64,000 nucleotides of DNA from DASQUK01 sp963813485 (GCA_963813485.1 CAWEZE010000029.1:1-64000), one strand, 5' to 3'. Positions 8,146 to 16,758 are shown, numbered from the stretch's first letter. Numbers and translations are program-made. The notes: generated from the letters alone by a model not told the origin.

Positions 8146-9561
8146 TCAGAGCTTCCCCCGCGCCGCTCGGAGCCGGTCGAGGGTGCGCTCACGCCCCAGC
8201 ACCGCCAGCGACTCGTACAAGGGTGGGCCGACCGATCGGCCCGTGACCGCCACTCGCACCGGAGCCTGGGCCCGGCGCATGTCGACAGAGCCATCGGGCT
8301 TGACGAAGCCGGCGGACCGGGCCGCGGCGTCCAGCGCCGCCTCGATCGCAGCGGCATTCCACTCGCACAGCGACAGCTCGGTGACGGCGGCATCGAACAT
8401 GGCCGCCGCCCGCTCCCCCAGCTTCACGACGCCCTTCTCCCACGATGCCTCGTCGATGGCGTCGTCGATCGACTCGAGCCGGAGAAAGTCGACCATCGGC
8501 TCTACCTCCGTCAGCAGCCGCACCCGCTCCTGCACCAACGGGGCGATCGGTCGCAGGACCTGCTCCGTGGCATCACCGTGGACGAAGAACGGCCGGGCCC
8601 GGGCCACGAAGGCCTCGCCGTCGAGCGCGCGGATGTACTCGGCGTTGAAGTGCTGCAGCTTGCGCACGTCGAAGAACGCCGGCGACTGCGTCACGTCGGA
8701 CAGGCGGAACAGCTCGACGATCTCGGCCAGCGGCCGGATCTCCACGCCGTCCGGCGGCCCCCAGCCCAGGGTGGCGAGGTAGTTGACCATCGCCTCGGGC
8801 AGGTACCCCTCGTCACGGAACTCGGCCACCGACACCGAGTCGCGCCGCTTGGACAGCTTCTTGCGCTGCTCGTTGACCAGGACCGGAAGGTGGGCGAACA
8901 CGGGGCGGTATCCCAGGCCCAGCGCCTCGGCGATCAGTAGGTACTTGGGCGTGCCGTTGACGTGCTCCTCGCCCCGCACCACGTGGGTGATGCCCATGTC
9001 GGCGTCGTCAACGATGTTGGCGAGCAGGAAGGTCGGGGTGCCGTTCGACCGCAACAGCACGAAGTCCTCGAGCTTGGCATTCTCGAACGTGACCTGGCCG
9101 CGCACGAGGTCGTCGAAGCCGGTGGCCCCCTCGTCGGGCGTGCGGAACCGGAGTGCCGTCGAGGGTCCCCGCTCGAGCCCCCGGTCACGGCAGAATCCGT
9201 CGTAGCCGGGCGGCCCACCCCGCTCGCGAGCCCTCGCCTGCACCTGCTCGGGGGTGCAGTCGCACCAATAGGCCCGCCCTTCGGCCAGGAGCTTCTCGGC
9301 TGCCGCCGTGTACATGTCGAAGCGCTCGGACTGGCGAACTGGGTCCCCGTCCCACCCCAGGCCGAGCCATTCGATCATCTCGAAGATGTTGTCGGTGAGC
9401 TCGGGGCGGTTGCGCTCGACGTCGGTGTCCTCGATGCGGAGCAACATCACGCCGCCCTCGCGGCGGGCGACGAGCCAGTTGAACAGCGCCGCGCGCGCGC
9501 CGCCCACGTGCAGGTAGCCCGTGGGTGAGGGCGCGAACCGGAGACGTGGCGTTGGCGACAT
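8146..9561 (-). CDS. gltX: glutamyl-tRNA synthetase
   Basis: 471-residue class I aminoacyl-tRNA synthetase charging tRNA-Glu with glutamate. The HIGH-type signature is FAPSPTGYLHVGGARAALF near residues 7-25, and the KMSKS-type loop is KLSKRRD near residue 236. The length matches the family. The minus strand has TAGCCT nine bases before the ATG, a leaderless-type promoter. If, as the gatCAB genes suggest, part of the Gln-tRNA pool is made by transamidation, this enzyme would need to mischarge tRNA-Gln; that is an inference. Confidence 0.96.
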   Translation of the reverse strand: MSPTPRLRFAPSPTGYLHVGGARAALFNWLVARREGGVMLLRIEDTDVERNRPELTDNIFEMIEWLGLGWDGDPVRQSERFDMYTAAAEKLLAEGRAYWCDCTPEQVQARARERGGPPGYDGFCRDRGLERGPSTALRFRTPDEGATGFDDLVRGQVTFENAKLEDFVLLRSNGTPTFLLANIVDDADMGITHVVRGEEHVNGTPKYLLIAEALGLGYRPVFAHLPVLVNEQRKKLSKRRDSVSVAEFRDEGYLPEAMVNYLATLGWGPPDGVEIRPLAEIVELFRLSDVTQSPAFFDVRKLQHFNAEYIRALDGEAFVARARPFFVHGDATEQVLRPIAPLVQERVRLLTEVEPMVDFLRLESIDDAIDEASWEKGVVKLGERAAAMFDAAVTELSLCEWNAAAIEAALDAAARSAGFVKPDGSVDMRRAQAPVRVAVTGRSVGPPLYESLAVLGRERTLDRLRAARGKL

Positions 9562-9570
9562 TGGCCGCCC

Positions 9571-9576
9571 AGGCTA
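9571..9576 (-). promoter_or_regulatory. -10 hexamer TAGCCT of gltX
   Basis: TAGCCT on the minus strand, nine bases before the gltX ATG. The spacing places transcription start at or next to the start codon, implying a leaderless message. The same arrangement is seen before several other genes in the window. Confidence 0.5.
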
Positions 9577-9624
9577 CCGGCCGGTGGGATGGCGGTCGCG
9601 GCGCGGCGGCGCCGCGAGACGTGG

Positions 9625-10488
9625 TCAGGGAGCCGCCGAGGATGCGCCGAACGACGAGATGTGATCGAGCAGCAGCTGGTTGAGCCGGTCGGGGGCCTGC
9701 TCCGCGATCCAGTGACTGACGCCCTCGATCACGGCGAAGTGGTACGGCCCCTCGACATAGTGCGCGGTCGCCTCGGCGGCCTCGGTGCCCAGCGCCACGT
9801 CTTCGGTCGACCACACGTACAGGGTGGGGGTCGTGATCGGGCCGAGCCCTTCGGCATCGGCGACCGACGCGGCGCGGTACCAGTTGAGGGCCGCACCCAG
9901 CGCCTGCGGGGTGCCCAGCGCCTCGAGGTACGGCCGTTCCCGACCCTCCGGCATGCCGCTCCCGGCGAACAGCAGGCGGAAGACGGCGGCGTCGTTCTCG
10001 AGCATGCGGTCCTGCGAATCGGGCTGGCGGAAGAACGTCATGTACCCGGACCGCTCGGCCTGGTCGCCCCCGAGGTCGCCGCGATAGGCCCGCCGCATCG
10101 CCTCGGGATGGGGGGTCGAGACCACGGCCAGCGTGTGCAGCCGGTCGGGATGGCGGCCGGCGACCTGCCACGCCACCGCCCCGCCCCAGTCGTGCCCGAC
10201 GAGGTGGAACCGCTCGGCCCCGAGCGCGTCGGCGAACCCGATGACGTCGCCCACCAGCTCGGGCATGGCGTAGGCGGCGAGCTCGGTCGGCCGCGCCCGC
10301 GGCGAGTAGCCCCGCTGGTCGGGAGCGACCGCCCGGTACCCGGCGGCGGCGAGCGCCGTGATCTGGTCGCGCCACGACGCCGACGTCTGCGGGAAGCCGT
10401 GCAGCAGCAGCACGAGCTCGGCGTCCTCGGGACCGTCGGCGAGGGCGTCGAAGGTGTGCGGGCCGACGGCGATCTCGGTCATGTCCAT
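9625..10488 (-). CDS. alpha/beta hydrolase (haloalkane dehalogenase/epoxide hydrolase-like)
   Basis: 287-residue alpha/beta hydrolase. The oxyanion segment LLLHGFPQTSASW is near residue 30, the nucleophile elbow GHDWGG near residue 99 has Asp as nucleophile (as in dehalogenases and epoxide hydrolases, not Ser), and the late His is in EGVSHW near residue 257. The substrate is unknown. ATG 10488 is preceded by a good GAGGGGG ribosome-binding site. It follows the phosphotransferase gene by ten bases and probably shares its transcript. Confidence 0.88.
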   Translation of the reverse strand: MDMTEIAVGPHTFDALADGPEDAELVLLLHGFPQTSASWRDQITALAAAGYRAVAPDQRGYSPRARPTELAAYAMPELVGDVIGFADALGAERFHLVGHDWGGAVAWQVAGRHPDRLHTLAVVSTPHPEAMRRAYRGDLGGDQAERSGYMTFFRQPDSQDRMLENDAAVFRLLFAGSGMPEGRERPYLEALGTPQALGAALNWYRAASVADAEGLGPITTPTLYVWSTEDVALGTEAAEATAHYVEGPYHFAVIEGVSHWIAEQAPDRLNQLLLDHISSFGASSAAP

Positions 10489-10498
10489 CGCCACCCCC

Positions 10499-11607
10499 TC
10501 ATCTTTGCGCCTGGGCATCCAGCTCGCGGGCCTCGCGGGCGCGGTCGAGCAGAAAGTCGACGGTCGGCGACCACCACGACAGCGCCTCGGCGATGGGCCG
10601 CCCGTTGAGCAGCTCGCGTCCCTCGATCGCCGCCTGCGCGAGTGCGGGCCCGATCCACGCGTACTTGGCCGCCATCGTGGCCGACATCGCCAGTCGCACG
10701 GTGGCGTCCGATCCGGACCAGCCGGCATCCCGCAGCCCGGCTGCGTAGCCGTCGGCGACCGCGTCGTACAGCGCGCCCAGGTCCTCGGGACCCACGTGGA
10801 AGTCGAGCACGGCGTCCGGCACGAGGTTGCCGGCGTCCTCGCCGAGGGCGCCGATGCCGACGAACGACCAGTCGATCACCGCGGTCGTTCCGTGCCCGCC
10901 GTCGAACAGGTTGGCGGGGTGGAAGTCGAAGTGGCAGAGCGTGGTCGGCATGCGGTCGAGCACGGCGAGGAAGCGCCCGCGATCGGCGCGCATGGCCTGG
11001 AGGGCCGCGATCGGAGGATCCGGGAACCGGTCGGCGAGGAGCGGGCGCCGCCACAGCGCCCGATCGGTGGGGACCGTCAACCGGCGGAGTGGCTGGTCGA
11101 GATAGCTGCGCAACCACCGGCGGCTCAGCCATGGTTCGTCGGGAGAGCGGGCGCCCGGTGATGTACTCGCCCTGCGCCTGGCCCAGGTGGCGGGCTGCCG
11201 GGTGGTAGCGGTCGACGGTCCACGACGATGCCGGATCGCCCCGCAGGTCCTCGAGCCAGAGCGCAACCGCGCCGTCGCCGCGGTCTGCGACGAGGTCGCA
11301 GACGCGGCGCTCGGAGCCCACCCCCGAGCCCGTCGAGCAGGCCGGACCGGTAGGCGTCGGCCTCGCGGCGCCAGTAGTACCAGTGCGAATCCGTCTCCCC
11401 CGACCGCCAGTTTGGGCTGCCGGCGGCCGGCGCGTGGGCCAGCAGCTTCACGACCTCGGAGCGGTCGGCGATCCGGATGCGCCACAGCCCCGCCGTCGCC
11501 GACGCCACGGCGGCGTGCGGCAGCGGTTCGATCGTCAGGGGACCGACGCCGCCGTCGCCGAAGACGGCGTTCACCTCGTCCGCCGGGACGGCGGCGTGTT
11601 GCGTCAC
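10499..11607 (-). CDS. phosphotransferase-family protein (APH/choline-kinase-like), two frameshifts
   Basis: Aminoglycoside-phosphotransferase-like (protein-kinase fold) enzyme, about 370 residues once repaired. The N-lobe begins VTQHAAVPADEVNAVFG at GTG 11607; the C-lobe has the catalytic loop LCHFDFHPANLF (His-x-Asp plus Asn) and the metal-binding AVIDWSFVGIG. The reading crosses two frame changes of the same sign, near 11304 (before RVCDLVADR) and near 11145 (before PDEPWLSRR). The substrate is unknown; such genes in actinobacteria act on varied small hydroxylated compounds. Its start directly abuts the stop of the hypothetical gene upstream, suggesting coupled translation. Confidence 0.78.
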
Positions 11608-12126
11608 CTAGACGGCGAGGAGGGATCGCCAGTCGGCGCGATGCCGCTCGACGATCTCGTCCGGGGTGAGCCGCAGCACGTCCTCGGGAACCAGGTCGAC
11701 GATGCGGCGCTGCTCGGGATAGTGATGGGGGTTGGCGACCTCGGCGAACAGCGGCTGGCGGTAGGCGATCAAGTCGGGCGGCGCATCCCCCAGGAACCCC
11801 CAGATGGTCAGCGCGGCCGTGAGGTCGTGCACCACCGGGGCCCGGCCGAACAGCGACGCGCGCTTGAGCGCGACCCCGATGCAGCCGACCAGTGCGTCCT
11901 GTTCGTTCTCGTCGTGCGCGAGCTGCAGGTGACCCTCGAACCATCGGGCCAACACGTAGACGTAGCCCTGGTCGGGTCCGGGGGCACCGAGCCGCTCCCC
12001 CGTGGGCTGGTGCCACGGCTCGTCGCCGGGTCGCACCGGTCGCCACGACTCCGGCCGCCGCGGTGGCGACTCGTAGTTCCGGACGTGCCTGATCGCCGGC
12101 TCGGGAACGTACTCAGGCGCGGCCAC
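11608..12126 (-). CDS. hypothetical protein, 172 residues
   Basis: I do not recognise this protein. It is rich in Pro and Trp in its first third (NYESPPRRPESWRPVRPGDE), then has YVYVLARWFEGHLQLA, an AAL-rich segment TAALTIWGFLG and a C-terminal helical region with PDEIVERHRADWRSLL. There is no signal peptide or clear membrane helix. GTG 12126 is the likely start. Its stop abuts the start of the phosphotransferase gene, so the two are probably translated together, with the hydrolase gene third in the unit. Confidence 0.65.
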   Translation of the reverse strand: MAAPEYVPEPAIRHVRNYESPPRRPESWRPVRPGDEPWHQPTGERLGAPGPDQGYVYVLARWFEGHLQLAHDENEQDALVGCIGVALKRASLFGRAPVVHDLTAALTIWGFLGDAPPDLIAYRQPLFAEVANPHHYPEQRRIVDLVPEDVLRLTPDEIVERHRADWRSLLAV

Positions 12127-12140
12127 GGGCCCGAACGTTA

Positions 12141-12292
12141 GGCGCAATGCATTGCGGGGACGAACAGCTGCCCCCTGGCGCCCGGGCCCCGAGGCAATAC
12201 GGTCCGCCGAAAGAACCCGAGGCATTGCGGTCCGGCCCCCGGTCCCTACTGCCTCGAGAACGTCGGAGCGGTCCCTATTGCCTCCGGGTGCG
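12141..12292. repeat. cluster of five short imperfect repeats, consensus GAGGCAATAnGGtCC
   Basis: Variants of one 15-base unit occur in both orientations: GCATTGCGGGGA near 12149, GAGGCAATACGGTCC near 12191, GAGGCATTGCGGTCC near 12220, and on the minus strand near 12240-12255 and 12274-12290 (GAGGCAATAGGGACC). The last two lie inside the 3' end of cimA and encode its final residues. Another copy (GAGGCAATACGGTC) is near 63027. The role is unknown. Confidence 0.6.
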
Positions 12293-13958
12293 TCCGCGGT
12301 GCGGCCGGACCGTCGACGCCGCCCTTGAGCAGGCCGTAGACCAGCGAGTCGACCAGCGCCTGCCAGGAGGCCTCGATGACGTTCTCGCTGACGCCGATGG
12401 TCGACCAGGTGCGGTCGCCATCGGCCGAGTCGATGAGCACCCGTACGACCGCGCCGGTGGCGGCCGCGCCCTCGAGCACGCGCACCTTGAAGTCCGTCAG
12501 GTGGATCCGGTCCAGCTGTGGGTAGCGGTCGGTCAGCACCGACCGCAGGGCCGCGTCCAGGGCGTTGACCGGTCCGTTGCCCTCGCCGACCGCCACCAGG
12601 CGTTCGTCGCCCACCCACACCTTGACCGTGGCCTCGGTGTCGATCATCGACTCGCCGTCCTCGATGGGCGCGCCGCCCCGCACGGCGTTGCGGTGGTAGG
12701 TGGTGATGCGGTAGCCCTCGAGCTGGAAGTAGGGCTGGCGCCATCCGCCGGCCTCCCGCATGAGCAGTTCGAGGGAGGCGTCGGCGGCCTCGAACTGGTA
12801 GCCGTCGGCCTCGAGGTGCTTGAGGCGGTCGGACAGCTCGGCTGCCCCCCGCCCGTCGAGGTCGACGCCGAACTCCTTGGCCTTGAGCGCCATGCCCGAT
12901 CGCCCGCCGAGGTCGGACACCAACACACGCGTGTGGTTGCCCACCAGCGCGGGATCGACGTGTTCGTAGCTGGCACCACCGACCTTGCCAAGCGCCGACG
13001 TGTGCAGCCCGCCCTTGTGGGCGAACGCCGAGGCACCGACATAGGGATCGGCCGAGTGCGGCGGCAGGTTGACGAGCTCGGCGACGTGCCGGCTGACCGC
13101 CGTGAGCCGGTCGAGGCGCGAGTCGGGCAGGCAGCGCAAGCCCATTTTGAGCTGCAGGTTGGGGATGCAGGTCATGAGGTTGGCGTTGCCGGTCCGCTCG
13201 CCGTAGCCGTTGACCGTCCCCTGCAGGTGTGTCGCCCCGGCGACGACCGCAGCCACGGAATTGGCGACCGCACAGCCGCTGTCGTTCTGCGTGTGGATCC
13301 CGATCTGCCGCTCGGTGCCGAAGTAGGCCACCACCTCACCCACGATGCGCTGAACCTCGTGCGGCAGCGAACCGCCGTTGGTGTCGCACAGCACGAGCAC
13401 CTCGGCCCCCTCGGTGGCCGCCGCCTCCAACACCCGCAAGCCGAACTCGGGGTTGGCCTTGTAGCCGTCGAAGAAGTGCTCGGCATCGAAGAACACCCGC
13501 AGGCCCTGGGCGCGCAGGAACCGCACCGACTCGCCCACCATCGCGACACCCTCGTCGAGGCTGGTGCCGAGCGCCTCGGTCACGTGGAAGTCCCAGCTCT
13601 TGCCCACGATGCAGGCCGTCGACACGCCGCTCTCGACCAGCGCCGTCAGCGTGGGGTCGACGTCCACCTTCCCCGCCGGCCGGCGGGTCGAGCCGAAGGC
13701 CACCAGCGTGGCGGAGTCGAGGCGCAGGTCGCGCGGCGCCCGGCGGAAGAACTCGGCGTCACGGGGATTGGCCTGGGGGTAGCCGCCCTCGATCCAGCGG
13801 ACCCCCAGCCAGTCGAGCTGCTCGGCCACCCGCAGCTTGTCCTCCACGGACAGCGAGATTCCCTCGAACTGAGCCCCGTCCCGCAGGGTCGTGTCGAAGA
13901 TGTCGACGGCAGCGCGCTCGTCCGTGGCCGCGCCGGCGGTCGGTGCGTCAGCGGACAT
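12246..13958 (-). CDS. cimA: (R)-citramalate synthase
   Basis: 570-residue DRE-TIM metallolyase of the citramalate synthase type, condensing pyruvate and acetyl-CoA to citramalate, a threonine-independent route to 2-oxobutyrate for isoleucine. Signatures: DTTLRDGAQ at about residues 22-30 and the metal-binding HTQND near 221, then NGYGERTGNANL; the C-terminal regulatory domain includes GEGNGPVNALDAAL. Isopropylmalate synthase is encoded separately at 31.5-33.2 kb, which supports the split assignment. It overlaps the end of ilvE by 11 bases and is third in leuB-ilvE-cimA. The last residues are encoded by a dispersed repeat. An alternative name would be a homocitrate-synthase-like protein, but the flanking genes argue for cimA. 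Confidence 0.9.
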   Translation of the reverse strand: MSADAPTAGAATDERAAVDIFDTTLRDGAQFEGISLSVEDKLRVAEQLDWLGVRWIEGGYPQANPRDAEFFRRAPRDLRLDSATLVAFGSTRRPAGKVDVDPTLTALVESGVSTACIVGKSWDFHVTEALGTSLDEGVAMVGESVRFLRAQGLRVFFDAEHFFDGYKANPEFGLRVLEAAATEGAEVLVLCDTNGGSLPHEVQRIVGEVVAYFGTERQIGIHTQNDSGCAVANSVAAVVAGATHLQGTVNGYGERTGNANLMTCIPNLQLKMGLRCLPDSRLDRLTAVSRHVAELVNLPPHSADPYVGASAFAHKGGLHTSALGKVGGASYEHVDPALVGNHTRVLVSDLGGRSGMALKAKEFGVDLDGRGAAELSDRLKHLEADGYQFEAADASLELLMREAGGWRQPYFQLEGYRITTYHRNAVRGGAPIEDGESMIDTEATVKVWVGDERLVAVGEGNGPVNALDAALRSVLTDRYPQLDRIHLTDFKVRVLEGAAATGAVVRVLIDSADGDRTWSTIGVSENVIEASWQALVDSLVYGLLKGGVDGPAAPRTHPEAIGTAPTFSRQ

Positions 13959-14865
13959 GCTCGACCCAGTCCTTGTACCTGTCGACCTGGCCCCGTACCA
14001 CGCGGCCGTACTCCTCGCCGATCGCCAGGGTCATGGGACCCGGGCAAGGCAGCTCGCGGTCGTCCACCGAAAGAACCGACGACACCTCGGCCGCGGTGCC
14101 GCACACGAACATCTCCTCGGCGATGTAGAGGTCGCTGCGCGACAGGTCGCCGAGCTCGACGTCGAACCCCAGGTCGCGGGCTATGGCCATGACCGTGCTC
14201 TGGGTGATGCCCTCGAGGGCACCGGCTGACAGCGGCGGGCTGATGAGCTTGCCGTGCCGGGCGACGAACACGTTCTCACCGGTGCACTCGGACACGAAGC
14301 CGGCGCGGTTGAGCAGCAAGGCCTCGTCGTAGCCGGCCTTGAGCGCCTCGACCTTTGCAAGCGAGCTGTTCACGTAGTTGCCGGTCGTCTTGGCGGCTGG
14401 CGGCATGATGTTGTGATCGTGCCGGGCCCATGACGAGATCTTCATGCGGACGCCCTTGGTCAGGGCGTCATCGCCCAGGTATGCGCCCCAGGGCCAACAG
14501 GCGACGGCCACGTCGACCGAGCAGGGCAGGGTGTTGAGCCCCATCTCGCCGTAGCCGTAGTAGGCGATGGGACGGACGTAGCACGAGGGCAGGCCCGTCG
14601 AGCGGACGGTGTCCTTGACCGCCTGCACCATCTCGTCCACCGAGTACGGCAGGGGCATCATCAGGATCCGGGCCGACTGGTCCATGCGCCGCATGTGGTC
14701 GGTGAGGCGGAACACCGCCGGGCCGTCGTCGGTCTCGTAGGCGCGGATGCCTTCGAAGACGCCCATGCCGTAGTGGAGTGTGTGCGTGAGGATGTGGATC
14801 TTGGCGTCGTCCCACGGGATCAGCTCGCCGTTGAACCAGATCTTCTCGGTGGGCGTGATGGGCAT
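13948..14865 (-). CDS. ilvE: branched-chain amino-acid aminotransferase
   Basis: 305-residue class IV PLP aminotransferase making Leu, Ile and Val from their keto acids. The start KIWFNGELIPWDDAKI, the HYGMGVFEGIRAY strand and the AKTTGNYVNS segment with the PLP-binding Lys near residue 159 are diagnostic, as is ECTGENVFV. The length matches the hexameric IlvE group. It lies between leuB and cimA on the same strand with short or negative spacing, so it shares the attenuator upstream of leuB. Confidence 0.95.
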   Translation of the reverse strand: MPITPTEKIWFNGELIPWDDAKIHILTHTLHYGMGVFEGIRAYETDDGPAVFRLTDHMRRMDQSARILMMPLPYSVDEMVQAVKDTVRSTGLPSCYVRPIAYYGYGEMGLNTLPCSVDVAVACWPWGAYLGDDALTKGVRMKISSWARHDHNIMPPAAKTTGNYVNSSLAKVEALKAGYDEALLLNRAGFVSECTGENVFVARHGKLISPPLSAGALEGITQSTVMAIARDLGFDVELGDLSRSDLYIAEEMFVCGTAAEVSSVLSVDDRELPCPGPMTLAIGEEYGRVVRGQVDRYKDWVEHVR

Positions 14866-14891
14866 GGTGCTGGGATCCCCTTGTGTTGAGG

Positions 14892-15872
14892 TCAGACGCG
14901 ACCGGCGATGGCGTCGCCGATCTGGGACGTGGTTCCGGTGAGCGCCGACGGGTCGGCGCAGGCCTTGCGGATGCGGGCGGCGGCGTCGGCCTCACCCAGG
15001 AAGTCGAGCATCATGGCCGCCGACAGCACGGCGGCCACCGGGTTGGCCTTGGCTTGCCCGGCGATGTCGGGCGCCGAGCCATGCACGGGCTCGAACATCG
15101 AGGGACCGGTGCGCGCCGGATTGAGGTTGCCGGAGGCGGCGAACCCGATGCCGCCCGAGACCGCCCCGGCGAGGTCGGTGAGGATGTCGCCGAACAGGTT
15201 GTCGGTGACGATCACGTCGTAGCGCGCCGGATCCTGCACGAAGTAGATGCACGCGGCGTCGACGTGGTTGTAGGCGGTGCCGACGTCCGGGTGCCCGGCG
15301 GCCACCTCGCTGAACACGCGCTGCCAGAGGTCGCCGGCGAACGTGAGCACATTGGTCTTGTGGACCAGCGTGACGTGCTTGCGGGGGCGTTGGCTAGCCA
15401 GCTCGAATGCGTAGCGCACGCAGCGCTCGACGCCCATGCGGGTGTTGACCGACCCCTGTGTGGCCACCTCGTGCGGTGTGCCCTTGCGCAGGACCCCACC
15501 CTCGCCGACGTAGGGGCCCTCGGTGTTCTCCCGGATGACGACGATGTCGATGCCCCCGTCGGCATCGAGGAATGGCCGCTGGTTGATGTAGAGGTCGAGG
15601 TCGAACCGCATCTTGAGCAGCAGTCCCCGCTCGATCACGCCGGGCGGGACATCGGGGGTGCCGACGGCGCCGAGCAGCAACGCGTCCAGCCCGCGCCACT
15701 CGTCGAGCACGCTGTCGGGCAGGATCGTGCCGTCGCGCAGGTAGCGGGCCCCGCCGAGGTCGTAGTCCACCGTCTCGAGCGTGACACCGGTGGCCCCGAC
15801 GACCTTGAGGGCCTCGGCGATGACCTCGGGGCCGATGCCGTCCCCGCCGATGACTGCGATTCGGTGGCTCAC
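14892..15872 (-). CDS. leuB: 3-isopropylmalate dehydrogenase
   Basis: 326-residue beta-decarboxylating dehydrogenase; NAD-dependent third step of leucine synthesis. Seen are the opening IAVIGGDGIGPEV, RENTEGPY, the catalytic Lys in LVHKTNVL, the metal-binding DNLFGDILTDLAG and the NAD motif EPVHGSAPDIAG. GTG 15872 follows the ribosome-binding site GGAGAAG. It is the first gene of leuB-ilvE-cimA and is preceded by a candidate leader peptide and terminator hairpin. Confidence 0.94.
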   Translation of the reverse strand: MSHRIAVIGGDGIGPEVIAEALKVVGATGVTLETVDYDLGGARYLRDGTILPDSVLDEWRGLDALLLGAVGTPDVPPGVIERGLLLKMRFDLDLYINQRPFLDADGGIDIVVIRENTEGPYVGEGGVLRKGTPHEVATQGSVNTRMGVERCVRYAFELASQRPRKHVTLVHKTNVLTFAGDLWQRVFSEVAAGHPDVGTAYNHVDAACIYFVQDPARYDVIVTDNLFGDILTDLAGAVSGGIGFAASGNLNPARTGPSMFEPVHGSAPDIAGQAKANPVAAVLSAAMMLDFLGEADAAARIRKACADPSALTGTTSQIGDAIAGRV

Positions 15873-15903
15873 TGCTTCTCCGAGTGGGTGGATCCGGGCC
15901 GAT

Positions 15904-15965
15904 AAATGACAAACCGCCCACCGAGGTGGACGGTCGGGAGCGCACGTCGACGGCCGACGCGCGCT
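15904..15965 (-). promoter_or_regulatory. transcription attenuator of leuB-ilvE-cimA
   Basis: Two hairpins on the minus-strand transcript. The first (15939-15965) pairs AGCGCGCGTCG with CGACGTGCGCT and overlaps the stop codon of the leader peptide. The second (15913-15934) pairs ACCGTCCAC with GTGGGCGGT (one G-U pair) and is followed by TTGTCATTT, a terminator-like U-rich tract. The leuB start follows about 40 bases later. The arrangement matches ribosome-stalling attenuators and recurs before leuA and ilvB. Confidence 0.72.
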
Positions 15966-16002
15966 ACACGATGATGATTACCGATGCGGCGAGGGGACGC
16001 AC
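15964..16002 (-). CDS. candidate leader peptide of leuB-ilvE-cimA (MRPLAASVIIIV)
   Basis: Twelve-codon frame, GTG start, sequence MRPLAASVIIIV then TAG. Six of its last nine residues are Leu, Val or Ile, including three Ile codons in a row and the uncommon codon GTA. The stop codon lies inside the first attenuator hairpin. Slow reading of these codons when Ile or Val is short would be expected to keep that hairpin open and stop the terminator from forming. There is no strong ribosome-binding site, which is the weak point of the call. Confidence 0.6.
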   Translation of the reverse strand: MRPLAASVIIIV

Positions 16003-16092
16003 GGCGGCAAGTGTTCACCGAAGCGCCAAGCGGCGTCAACCGCGATGGCGAACGGCGGGCGGTTGGCCGTTGGCCGACCTGTCGCGAGGTCC

Positions 16093-16098
16093 TAGCCT
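16093..16098 (+). promoter_or_regulatory. -10 hexamer TAGCCT of greA
   Basis: TAGCCT ends nine bases before the greA ATG, with no ribosome-binding site between them; this indicates a leaderless transcript. Confidence 0.5.
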
Positions 16099-16107
16099 GG
16101 TGCGTCT

Positions 16108-16575
16108 ATGGCACAGACCCACCACCTCTCGCAGGCTGCGTATGACCGCCTCAAGGCGGAGTACGAGGACCTGACGACGCTCGGACGGGTCGAGATCGCT
16201 CGCAAGATCGAGGCGGCCCGGGAGCTCGGCGACCTCTCCGAGAACGGTGACTACCACGCCGCCAAGGAGGAGCAGGGCAAGATGGAGGGCCGCATCCGCC
16301 AGCTCTCCGCGATGCTCGAGAACGCCGAGATCGTCCAGGGCGACAACGGTGAGCACGTGTCGCACGGTTCGGTGGTCGCCATCCGCTACGCCGGCGACGA
16401 CGAGGTCGAGCGTTACCTCATCGGTTCGATCGAGGAACGCCACGACGACCTGGAGGTGATCAGCCCGTCGTCGCCTCTGGGTGTGGCGCTCATCGGCTCC
16501 GGACCGGGTGACTCGGTGAGCTTCACTGCCCCCACTGGGGCCGAGCTCCAGGTCGAGATCGTCTCGGTCGACTGA
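16108..16575 (+). CDS. greA: transcription elongation factor GreA
   Basis: 155-residue GreA: an N-terminal coiled coil with the tip segment ARELGDLSENGDYHAAKEEQGK (the acidic residues DLSENGDY reach into the RNA-polymerase active site to promote transcript cleavage) and a C-terminal FKBP-like domain ending LGVALIGSGPGDSVSFTAPTG. It rescues backtracked polymerase. The length and order of domains are standard. It is a single gene, divergent from leuB. Confidence 0.96.
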   Translation: MAQTHHLSQAAYDRLKAEYEDLTTLGRVEIARKIEAARELGDLSENGDYHAAKEEQGKMEGRIRQLSAMLENAEIVQGDNGEHVSHGSVVAIRYAGDDEVERYLIGSIEERHDDLEVISPSSPLGVALIGSGPGDSVSFTAPTGAELQVEIVSVD

Positions 16576-16635
16576 GGGTTCTTCGGGGTCACCGCCCGTG
16601 CTGGCGACGTCCATCAAGCGCGGAGGGGCCGGGCG

Positions 16636-16758
16636 TCAGGCGATCAGGCCGTACTCGATGGCAGTGGCGGCGTAGGTGACGCCGGCGGGGGCGACGGCGA
16701 TGGCGAGTCCGAGCACGGCCAGCACGCCGGCGGCGACGAGTCCGAGGGTCTTGCGCAT
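16636..16758 (-). CDS. 40-residue hydrophobic peptide ending in a Flp-pilin-like motif
   Basis: Small frame with ATG 16758 behind GGAG at a good spacing. After MRKT comes a hydrophobic stretch (GLVAAGVLAVLGLAIAVAP), then the end ATAIEYGLIA and a stop. TAIEYGLIA is the hallmark of Flp-type type IV pilins, but there it precedes the long hydrophobic helix; here the protein stops right after it. It could be a signal-peptide-bearing secreted peptide or a pilin fragment. No pilus genes are near. The codon composition is like the neighbours. Confidence 0.5.
   Translation of the reverse strand: MRKTLGLVAAGVLAVLGLAIAVAPAGVTYAATAIEYGLIA

Noticed and set aside
10499..12046. 515-residue minus-strand frame over the phosphotransferase and the hypothetical gene
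   Set aside because: Only its C-terminal part has protein character; the Arg/Ala/Gly-rich N-terminal two thirds are a shadow of the genes in other frames. The real protein is assembled across frameshifts from GTG 11607.
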